64,000 bases of DNA from Pseudomonas asturiensis. Its GTDB lineage: Bacteria; Pseudomonadota; Gammaproteobacteria; Pseudomonadales; Pseudomonadaceae. The notes below the pieces were generated by a model. It was not told the origin of the DNA, did not search any database, and saw only the letters and a list, made by a program, of their open reading frames with translations. This document shows positions 57,706 to 64,000 of the stretch, in pieces. The position numbers and the translations under genes were made by a program. The stretch covers positions 63,803 to 127,802 of the forward strand of contig NZ_FRDA01000007.1 in the NCBI RefSeq assembly GCF_900143095.1. Reading direction: 5' to 3'. Every line of letters starts with the position of its first letter. The stretch's first letter is position 1.

Positions 57706-58338
57706 CTAAGCGTTTATTTTTCCAATAAACGTCTCATCTGCGTGAAGTACCTCAAGCATTTGCAGCACGTCGTTGATGGCATCCAGCATGCCTAAATCCT
57801 GTGGCGTCGCCTTTTTATTGAGTACCCTGCGCAAGGTCAGCAAAACGCCCAGTTTTCCAAAGGCGACTTCGTCCAGGCTTGCCGTTTTCTTGTCAACGAT
57901 GCTCTGTGCGGCGAGATTGATACGCGCGTCAACCCATTCAGGAAACGTTGGCAAGGCTTCAGCCAACACCTCGTCGATGACCTGAACCATCCGTTCCCCG
58001 GTCTGCAGCCCAACGAGTTCGCGCATGTTCTTGCCGTTGAGCACCAGAATCATTGTCGGGCCATGATTGATGCCATAAGTGCCTGAGGCGTATGGATTTA
58101 AAGTGTCTTTCAAGTCCGAATCCAGTTTGATTTCGACTCTGCAAAATACGGCTTTACCGGCGTACTTCGTGTCCAGCTCGTTTATCACCTCATCCATCTT
58201 GCCACTGGCATTGAGAACGGAAGGATCACGTTTGGTCGTTTTGTCTACCGTCGAAAACTCGACCACCACCAATTTCTCCTGACTGGCGTCAATAACGCTC
58301 TTCTGGAAGGTTGAATCAGTAACCGTTTCTACGCTCAT
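57706..58338 (-). CDS. Thioredoxin-fold protein without CxxC, long form
   Basis: A 210-residue protein. The N-terminal 105 residues follow a thioredoxin layout (SVIDASQEKLVVVEFST, AVFCRVEIKLDSD, then YGINHGPTMILVLNGKNMRELVG). The active-site position reads STVDKTTKRD, with no Cys. The C-terminal 100 residues are helical with no recognised domain (VLAEALPTFPEWVDARINLA onward). GGAGG lies before the ATG. The two thioredoxin-like genes are 73 bases apart and probably co-transcribed, divergent from a sensor kinase. Function unknown. Confidence 0.75.
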   Translation of the reverse strand: MSVETVTDSTFQKSVIDASQEKLVVVEFSTVDKTTKRDPSVLNASGKMDEVINELDTKYAGKAVFCRVEIKLDSDLKDTLNPYASGTYGINHGPTMILVLNGKNMRELVGLQTGERMVQVIDEVLAEALPTFPEWVDARINLAAQSIVDKKTASLDEVAFGKLGVLLTLRRVLNKKATPQDLGMLDAINDVLQMLEVLHADETFIGKINA

Positions 58339-58401
58339 GCTGCGGACCTCCGCTCAAGTAATCCGTCGATCCACGATAGGGCGTCACAAAAACAGCGTCT
58401 A

Positions 58402-58430
58402 CTGACAGAAATGTCAGTCAACCGTATATA
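58402..58430 (+). promoter_or_regulatory. Sigma-70 type promoter of the sensor kinase, with palindrome
   Basis: CTGACA (58402-58407) and TATATA (58425-58430) are 17 bases apart. A perfect inverted repeat CTGACA-GAAA-TGTCAG (58402-58417) covers the -35 box and could be a repressor or autoregulator site shared with the divergent thioredoxin-like genes. Confidence 0.6.
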
Positions 58431-58497
58431 GGTAGCGCCGTGTAAAGGCGGTAAGATGCGCCATCTCCGTCAAGCTCCCCCAGCAAGGTAACCGGCC

Positions 58498-59628
58498 ATG
58501 CGCCTCTCCGAATTCATCGTTCTCCACGTGGATCGCATCGTCGATGAATGGGAAGACTTCGCCAGAACACTCACACCTGCTGCCGACACCATGAACACCC
58601 TCGAACTGCGCGACCACGCCAAATCGATCCTGCTGGCGGCTGCGCGCGATATGAAGACCGCGCAGAGCAAGAGTGAAGAGATCGCCAAGGCCCGAGGTGA
58701 GGAGTTGAACAAAACGCCAAGCCTGGATGAGGCGGCTGCCAGCCATGGGGAGCTGCGCCATGAAGTCGGGTTTGATCTGGTGCAGATGACCTCGGAGTTC
58801 AGGCACCTGCGCGCCAGCGTCATTCGCCTTTGGGTCGACAGCCTGACCACGCCGCAACTGGCGGATTTTCGCGACGTGATCCGTTTCAACGAAGCCATCG
58901 ACGAAGCTCTCGCCGAATCCACTGCGGCCTACGCCGAGCGTGTGGCGCGTTCGCGGGACATCTTTCTGGCGATTCTGGGCCATGACCTGCGTGCGCCGCT
59001 CCAGGCGGTCAGCATGTCCACCGAGCTGCTGGCTCGCAAGCTGGTCATGGACGACAAGACCCAGGGCTATATTTCGCGCATCAAGACCAGTACCCGGCAC
59101 ATGGGCACGATGGTCGGTGATCTGCTGGAGTTCGTGCGCAGCCGCCTGGGCGCCAGCCTGCCGGTCGAGCGCAAGTACATGGACCTGGCAGGTGCCTGCC
59201 GTGAAGCGCTTGAAGAGGCCAGCGCTGGCCAGCCGGGATCGGCCCCTGTGTTAACCATTGAAGGCGACACACAGGGGCACTGGGACAGCGGGCGCATCGG
59301 CCAGATGTTGCAGAACCTGATCGGCAATGCCTTGCAGCATGGTGCGGCCAGTCACGAGATCAGCGTACAGATCAAAGGCGGACCGGACACGGTCGAACTG
59401 GTGGTCCACAACGAAGGCAAGCCGATTGCCGAAGACGCCATCGGCACGATCTTCGACCCGCTGGTGCGCAGCTCCGAAGAAAACAGCGAAAGCCGCACGA
59501 CCTCGACCAGCCTGGGGTTGGGGTTGTTCATCGTCAAGGAAGTGGTCAACGCCCACAGCGGCAGCATCACTGTTACCTCGACCATCGGCGACGGCACCAC
59601 CTTTACTGTGGTACTGCCCAAGAGCTGA
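58498..59628 (+). CDS. Soluble sensor histidine kinase with RsbRD-like N-terminus
   Basis: A 376-residue kinase without membrane helices. The N-terminal helical domain (LSEFIVLHVDRIVDEWEDFARTL, about 1-145) resembles RsbRD_N sensor domains. HisKA contains GHDLRAPLQAVS (His162). The ATPase domain has NLIGNALQHGA (N-box), VHNEGKPI in the G1 position and STSLGLGLFIVKEVV (G2). The G1 box reads HNEGKPI rather than DxGxGI, a variant seen in related soluble kinases. No receiver gene is adjacent. AAGG lies before the ATG. Confidence 0.88.
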   Translation: MRLSEFIVLHVDRIVDEWEDFARTLTPAADTMNTLELRDHAKSILLAAARDMKTAQSKSEEIAKARGEELNKTPSLDEAAASHGELRHEVGFDLVQMTSEFRHLRASVIRLWVDSLTTPQLADFRDVIRFNEAIDEALAESTAAYAERVARSRDIFLAILGHDLRAPLQAVSMSTELLARKLVMDDKTQGYISRIKTSTRHMGTMVGDLLEFVRSRLGASLPVERKYMDLAGACREALEEASAGQPGSAPVLTIEGDTQGHWDSGRIGQMLQNLIGNALQHGAASHEISVQIKGGPDTVELVVHNEGKPIAEDAIGTIFDPLVRSSEENSESRTTSTSLGLGLFIVKEVVNAHSGSITVTSTIGDGTTFTVVLPKS

Positions 59629-59789
59629 TGGCTGCGATGACAGTGCCCGCACAGTAAGACCGGGCATACGCCATTTTGTCGGAGATACCGCCGTATTTTC
59701 GGGGCTACTCTGTCTGGCAGCAAACACGGAATTGTTTGAAGTGCCACCACGTCTTCGACGTAGCGCTGTAGCGCAGCAAACACCGGATC

Positions 59790-59894
59790 GTGGGAGCGGA
59801 CTTGTCCGCGAAAAGGCAGGTACATCCGCCCCGGATGCAGTGGCTGAAAGGCTGCATTCACGGACAAGCGGAGCGCCGCCCGGTACGCTCCCAC
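59790..59894. repeat. REPIN-like element, copy 3 of 3
   Basis: It opens with GTGGGAGCGGACTTGTCCGC and closes with an arm ending CGCTCCCAC. A further stem, ATGCAG/CTGCAT, lies inside. It is the best preserved of the three copies because both outer ends are complementary. Confidence 0.82.
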
Positions 59895-59925
59895 AAAATC
59901 ACGTGAGTTACAGGTTGTTTGATAA

Positions 59926-60007
59926 GAGGCGGCTTGCCGGCAATTCGATTTATCCGGCGCCCCGTCAGTGACTGAACGGACGCTATCGCCGGCAGGCCGC
60001 CTCCCAC
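59926..60007. repeat. Inverted REP pair, second type
   Basis: GAGGCGGCTTGCCGGCAAT at 59926-59944 pairs with an arm at 59985-60007 containing CGCCGGCAGGCCGCCTC. The right arm matches 156-178 almost exactly. Confidence 0.75.
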
Positions 60008-60071
60008 GATCGTGAGTTTGCTGTGAGGCAGTGCTGCGTCAGACAGAGCAGCATCGCTCACTCACACGTGA

Positions 60072-61013
60072 TCAATTTCCCCACTGCGCCCGCGGGTCGA
60101 ACGCCGAGCTGTCCGCCAGTTTCTGCCACAGCGCACGGCTTGCTTCGTCGATCTGCTTGGGCATGACGATCTTGAGCTGGGCATACAGGTCGCCGCGCTC
60201 GCCGCTCTTGCTCATCAGACCGTTACCCTTGATACGCAGGCGCTGACCGTTCTGGCTGTCGGGGCGGATGGTCAGGTTGATACGACCGGTCAGGGTCGGC
60301 ACCGCGACCTTGGTGCCCAGCGCAGCTTCCCAAGGCGCCAGTGGAACGGTGATGACCAGATCGTGCTCTTCAACCTCGAACATCGGGTGAGGCGCCAGAC
60401 GAATGATCAGGTAGAGATCACCATTGGCCCCACCGGCGACTCCGGGTGCGCCCTGCCCCTTGAGACGAATGCGTTCGCCATCGACCACGCCTGCCGGAAT
60501 CTTCACGTTCAGGGTTTTGGTGATGTCGCTCATGCGCTGCCCGTTGGGGCTTTGTTGCGGCACCTTGAAGCTGACCTGCTTGGACTCGGCCGACAGGGTC
60601 TCTTCCAGAAAGACGGCCAGCTCCATTTCCACATCCTGGCCCTTGCGACCCGGATTGCGGCTGCGACCACCCTGCTGGGCCCGCCCGCCGAAAATGGAGC
60701 TGAAGAACTCGGAAAAGTCCGCCGTCTCTTCACCAAACCCGCCCGCACCGGCGCGGCTCTGCCAGCCCGGTGGGGCCTGAAAAGGACGTCCCTGACGCCC
60801 GTACTTGCGCAGCTCATCGTATTCGGCGCGCTTGTCGGGGCTGCTGAGGACTTCATACGCCTCGGACGCTTCCTTGAATTTGTCCTCGGCCCCCGCCTCT
60901 TTACTGACGTCGGGGTGATACTTGCGCGCCAGCTTGCGATAGGCGGTCTTGATCGCCTTGTCGTCAGCAGTCGGCTCGACGTCCAGTATCTTGTAGTAGT
61001 CTTTGAAATCCAT
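60072..61013 (-). CDS. cbpA: Curved DNA-binding protein CbpA, DnaJ family
   Basis: A 313-residue Hsp40 co-chaperone and nucleoid protein. The J domain has [11 protein letters not shown] (HPD intact, about residues 33-35), followed by a Gly/Phe-rich linker (about 75-115) and two C-terminal substrate-binding domains ([17 protein letters not shown] and the later [19 protein letters not shown]). There is no zinc finger, as expected for CbpA. A possible heat-shock promoter lies at 61190-61216. cbpM is absent downstream. Confidence 0.93.
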   Translation of the reverse strand: MDFKDYYKILDVEPTADDKAIKTAYRKLARKYHPDVSKEAGAEDKFKEASEAYEVLSSPDKRAEYDELRKYGRQGRPFQAPPGWQSRAGAGGFGEETADFSEFFSSIFGGRAQQGGRSRNPGRKGQDVEMELAVFLEETLSAESKQVSFKVPQQSPNGQRMSDITKTLNVKIPAGVVDGERIRLKGQGAPGVAGGANGDLYLIIRLAPHPMFEVEEHDLVITVPLAPWEAALGTKVAVPTLTGRINLTIRPDSQNGQRLRIKGNGLMSKSGERGDLYAQLKIVMPKQIDEASRALWQKLADSSAFDPRAQWGN

Positions 61014-61338
61014 CTAACACTCACCCATCCCAATTATCCAGCGCAGCCAGATGCGCTGGTATAACACGCCCAGCCTCCTCGTGTTCGAGGCACCTGAAAG
61101 ACTTCACGTCGAAAAATACACCGATAACCAGCCACATTGACATGCGGATCAGGTCTTGGACCACCTGCGCTACCGGGAATCCCATCAAGATTGGGGGTAA
61201 TGGCCCTGAGTTCAAGCCCTGGGCGCAAATACCGATAACCCGCAATAGATAACCCGGAATAAGCGACGCATCGCCCTACGCAATTGCCCCGCGCTGACAT
61301 AAACTGCGCGGCCGTTTTTTGACTGGAACGTAAAAGAC
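61014..61338. promoter_or_regulatory. Divergent region between cbpA and the Hsp70-like gene
   Basis: About 325 bases. Short open frames here (such as 61021-61245) lack family features and are probably not genes. The region contains a sigma-32-like promoter toward cbpA and should contain a promoter for the Hsp70-like gene. Confidence 0.5.
61190..61216 (-). promoter_or_regulatory. Sigma-32-like heat-shock promoter candidate for cbpA
   Basis: On the minus strand CTTGAA, 14 bases, then CCCCAAT. This compares with CTTGAA-N13/14-CCCCATNT. It would start transcription about 170 bases before the cbpA ATG, a rather long leader. Confidence 0.4.
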
Positions 61339-62604
61339 ATGAATAACCAATCCCCGGCCCGTGCCTGCGGCATCGATTTCGGCACGTCCAATTCCACTGT
61401 CGGCTGGCAAAGGCCAGGGGTGGAATCGTTGATCGCGCTGGAGGACGACAAGATCACCCTGCCCTCAGTGGTGTTCTTCAACATGGAAGAGCGCCGCCCG
61501 GTCTATGGCCGCCTGGCGCTTCACGAATACCTGGAAGGCTACGAAGGCCGCCTGATGCGCTCGCTCAAGAGCCTTTTGGGCTCCAAGCTGATCAAGCACG
61601 ACACCAGCGTGCTGGGCACGGCCATGCCGTTCAAGGACTTGCTGGCGCTGTTCATCGGCGAATTGAAGAAGCGCGCCGAAACAACGGCCGGACGCGAATT
61701 CGAACAGGTGGTGCTGGGTCGTCCGGTGCATTTTGTCGATGACGATGCACAGGCGGACCAGGAAGCCGAAGACACATTGGCCGAGGTTGCGCGCAAGATC
61801 GGCTTCAAGGACGTGTCATTCCAGTTCGAGCCCATTGCAGCAGCGTTCGACTACGAGTCCACCATCACCCACGAGGAGCTGGTGCTGATTGTCGACATCG
61901 GCGGTGGTACCTCCGACTTCTCGCTGGTACGCCTGTCGCCGGAACGTCGTGATCATGAGGATCGTCAGGATGACATCCTGGCCACCGGAGGCGTGCACAT
62001 TGGCGGCACTGACTTCGACAAGCAGTTAAGCCTGCAAGGCGTGATGCCGCTGTTCGGTTACGGCAGCCGCATGAAAAGCGGCGCCTACATGCCCACCAGT
62101 CACCACATCAATCTGGCCACCTGGCACACCATCAACGCCGTTTACGCGCAGAAATCCCAGCTGGCGCTGGGCAGCATGCGTTATGACATCGAAGACACCG
62201 GCGGCATCGACCGGCTGTTCAAGCTGATCGAACAACGCGCCGGACACTGGCTGGCGATGGAAGTGGAAGAGACCAAGATCCAGCTGACCCAGGCCGATAA
62301 CCGTCACTTGCTGATGGACCGTATCGAGCCCGGCCTGAGCGTGGACCTTGGCCGGGCGATGTTCGAAGCGGCAATCGACGCGCAGCTCGAGCGGGTCCGC
62401 AACAGCGTGACGCAATTGCTGAACCAGGCAGGGGTGGGTGTCGAGCAGGTCAATACGGTGTTCTTCACCGGCGGCTCAAGCGGCATTCCGGCGCTGCGCA
62501 ACAGCGTGTCGGCCATGCTGCCGAATGCACGTCATGTGGAAGGCAACATCTTCGGCAGCATCGGCAGTGGTCTGGCGATTGAAGCGAAGAAGCGTTACGG
62601 CTGA
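61339..62604 (+). CDS. Hsp70 family protein, YegD type
   Basis: A 421-residue actin-fold ATPase. The phosphate-1 motif is CGIDFGTSNSTVGW, phosphate-2 is LVLIVDIGGGTSDFSLVRL and the adenosine motif is TVFFTGGSSGIPALR. It stops after the nucleotide-binding domain and lacks the DnaK substrate-binding domain, as in E. coli YegD. Neighbourhood with cbpA suggests a chaperone-related job, but the client is unknown. Confidence 0.9.
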   Translation: MNNQSPARACGIDFGTSNSTVGWQRPGVESLIALEDDKITLPSVVFFNMEERRPVYGRLALHEYLEGYEGRLMRSLKSLLGSKLIKHDTSVLGTAMPFKDLLALFIGELKKRAETTAGREFEQVVLGRPVHFVDDDAQADQEAEDTLAEVARKIGFKDVSFQFEPIAAAFDYESTITHEELVLIVDIGGGTSDFSLVRLSPERRDHEDRQDDILATGGVHIGGTDFDKQLSLQGVMPLFGYGSRMKSGAYMPTSHHINLATWHTINAVYAQKSQLALGSMRYDIEDTGGIDRLFKLIEQRAGHWLAMEVEETKIQLTQADNRHLLMDRIEPGLSVDLGRAMFEAAIDAQLERVRNSVTQLLNQAGVGVEQVNTVFFTGGSSGIPALRNSVSAMLPNARHVEGNIFGSIGSGLAIEAKKRYG

Positions 62605-62628
62605 CGCTGGTCGCCGATTGTCACCACG

Positions 62629-63639
62629 CTAAACCAGCCCTTCCTTCTGCAATTCACTCTTCAGGTACGCGTAGTAAATCGGTCCTGCCACCACGCCCGG
62701 CAGGCCGAACGCGGCTTCGAACAGCAGCATGGCCAGCAGCAGCTCCCAGGACTTGGCATTGATCTGCCCGCCCACGATTCGCGCGTTGAGGAAATACTCG
62801 ACCTTGTGAATCACGATCAGATAACCCAGCGCCGCCAAGGCAACCCAGATCGAGATCGACATGCCGACGATGAAGATCAGCGTGTTGGACATCAGGTTAC
62901 CCACCACCGGCAACAGCCCGAGCAGAAAGGTCATGATGATCAGGGTCTTGGTCAGCGGGAGGTGGATGCCGCACAACGGAAGGACAATGGCCAGAAACAC
63001 CGACGTGAACGCCGTGTTGAGCAGGGAAATCTTGATCTGGGCGAAGACGATATTGCGGAATGCGCGGCTGACCAGATAAAGCCGGTCAAACAATGCCGAG
63101 GCCAGCGGTTTGCGGGTGTGCACGTCGGAAATCCGCTGCAGGGCGATGATCGCGCCAAGCACCATGCCGATCAGCATGGTGACGAACATATGTGCCGCGC
63201 CTTTGCCGATCAGTTGCAACTCGCCAACGTGTTTCTGCAGCCATTGAAACAGCGAAACCTGAAACTCCGCGGCGCTGGCGGGCAGGTACGAGTCAATGAA
63301 AGGCGGAAGCTGGCCACGGGCGCGGTCAACCAGCGTCATGAACTTGTCCAGCGACGCGCCAGGGTTTTCCGCCTCATGCAGGACGAAACTGATCACACCG
63401 GCGAAGATCAGGGTCAGCAGGCTGACGATGAGGGTTCCCAGCAGCGCAACGGCCAGCCATCTGGCGCGCTCGCCGGCGATGAGCTTTTGCAGCTTGGGGG
63501 TCAGCATGTTGACCAGTTCGAAGACCAGCAGGCCAGCCAGCAGACTGGGCAGCAGCTTGAAGGGCAATACCATCAGCAGACCGCCAAACACGAGAATCCA
63601 GCTGGCTATTAACACCTGACGCGCAGAAAACGTTGGCAT
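62629..63639 (-). CDS. AI-2E family transporter (PerM/UPF0118)
   Basis: A 336-residue polytopic protein with about seven to eight membrane helices. It has the family segment FGLPGVVAGPIYYAYLKSEL near the C-terminus and an early helix WILVFGGLLMVLPFKLLPSLLAGLLV. Members are thought to export small molecules or ions; the substrate is not evident. Convergent with the Hsp70-like gene, 24 bases between the stops. Confidence 0.86.
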   Translation of the reverse strand: MPTFSARQVLIASWILVFGGLLMVLPFKLLPSLLAGLLVFELVNMLTPKLQKLIAGERARWLAVALLGTLIVSLLTLIFAGVISFVLHEAENPGASLDKFMTLVDRARGQLPPFIDSYLPASAAEFQVSLFQWLQKHVGELQLIGKGAAHMFVTMLIGMVLGAIIALQRISDVHTRKPLASALFDRLYLVSRAFRNIVFAQIKISLLNTAFTSVFLAIVLPLCGIHLPLTKTLIIMTFLLGLLPVVGNLMSNTLIFIVGMSISIWVALAALGYLIVIHKVEYFLNARIVGGQINAKSWELLLAMLLFEAAFGLPGVVAGPIYYAYLKSELQKEGLV

Positions 63640-63826
63640 AGACCCTCAAAGGGCAACACGAAGAGGTGGGCAGTCTGCCAGCGTTCGCAGCCGAGAACCA
63701 GTCATCCAGAAGCCGGAAAGTCCACGGCCCGGTCATCGATGCGATGACCGGGATCACAATGGCGCGCAAGCGCAGTGTTTACCGCACTCGCGCCGGTTGC
63801 CGGGCGCTACACACGCCTGCGAAAAA

Positions 63827-64000
63827 TTATTTCTTCTTGAGACAATCGCTCATGAACGTCTTGCGGGCGTCGCCCTTGAGCGCTTGAGTGGAGGCCGTTG
63901 CGTTGCAGGTTTTCATTTTTTCCTGCTGCGTCGCTGCCGGAGCAGGCGCCGCTTTCAGGCAGGTGCTCATGAAGGCCTTGCGCTCGTCGCCCTTGAGCGA
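63827..64000 (-). CDS. PsiF-like protein, C-terminal part
   Basis: Only 57 residues are in the window; the start lies beyond the right edge. Two repeats with the pattern LKGD-RK-FMS-CLK are visible (LKGDERKAFMSTCLKAA and LKGDARKTFMSDCLKKK), separated by a Pro/Ala-Gln linker with MKTCNATA. This matches the PsiF repeat of small exported proteins induced by phosphate starvation. Function unknown. Confidence 0.82.
   Translation of the reverse strand, partial: SLKGDERKAFMSTCLKAAPAPAATQQEKMKTCNATASTQALKGDARKTFMSDCLKKK

Larger units (their letters stand above)
59629..60071. other. Repeat-rich intergenic region
   Basis: About 443 bases without a convincing gene. It contains the REPIN-like element at 59790-59894 and an inverted pair of the second type at 59926-60007. 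cbpM, which often follows cbpA, is not present here. Confidence 0.7.

Noticed and set aside
59858-60061. Possible cbpM on the minus strand after cbpA
   Set aside because: The frame is made of REP palindrome sequence and does not resemble the MerR-like CbpM family.
61021-61245. Short open frame upstream of cbpA
   Set aside because: No family resemblance and no good ribosome site; it overlaps the likely promoter region.

Overview
The window is a G+C-rich, densely coded chromosomal segment from a fluorescent Pseudomonas, most likely of the P. syringae group. The core order aroQ-accB-accC-prmA-dusB-fis-purH-purD-retS is typical of Pseudomonas. A REP-associated tyrosine transposase with matching REP palindromes, a split tad pilus locus, a CbiD-type cobalamin cluster and a urt/ure urea block are also present. 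No tRNA, rRNA, prophage or CRISPR array was seen.

Layout. 1-446: repeat-rich non-coding DNA. 447-8251: periplasmic alpha-2-macroglobulin lipoprotein, a small membrane protein and PbpC. 8362-16886: a tad/Flp pilus locus, with a response regulator and the Flp pilin on the minus strand and cpaB-cpaC-cpaE-cpaF-tadB-tadC-tadD-DUF3613 on the plus strand. 17000-28421: housekeeping genes dsbD, aroQ, accBC, prmA, a zinc-ribbon/DUF3426 protein, dusB-fis, purH and purD. 28513-31973: hybrid sensor RetS and a MarC-family membrane protein. 31980-34884: a minus-strand operon of four divergent paralogues that I cannot assign to a named family. 35232-42809: cobalamin corrin-ring genes, cobGHIJ on minus and cobL-cbiD-cobK on plus. 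42774-43499: a duplicated 3' end of cobK carrying REP/REPIN elements, next to a RAYT transposase. 43670-46484: a copper-linked group (two DUF2946 proteins, PCu(A)C chaperone, PepSY membrane protein). 46804-57225: urea ABC transporter urtABCDE and urease ureD-ureA-(two GNAT genes)-ureB-ureC. 57285-59628: two thioredoxin-fold proteins lacking the CxxC site, divergent from a soluble sensor kinase. 60072-64000: CbpA, an Hsp70-like protein, an AI-2E family transporter and the end of a PsiF-like gene.

How the parts work together. The urt and ure genes form a nitrogen-scavenging unit: urea is imported and hydrolysed to ammonia. A close match to a sigma-54 promoter with NtrC-like half-sites precedes urtA. 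REPIN-type palindromes sit inside this block at three gene junctions. The cob genes build most of the corrin ring and combine the oxygen-dependent CobG route with CbiD as the C-1 methyltransferase. RetS is the known antagonist of GacS, which controls the Rsm regulatory RNAs.

The best candidate for something undescribed is the four-gene paralogue operon at 31980-34884. All four proteins appear to share an architecture, have no signal peptide or membrane segment, and match no family I recognise. Two of the four Shine-Dalgarno sequences lie in hexaloops of short hairpins containing GGA, as in RsmA/CsrA targets, and the operon is close to retS. The cysteine-poor thioredoxin-like pair at 57285-58338, with a palindrome over the neighbouring kinase promoter, is a second candidate.
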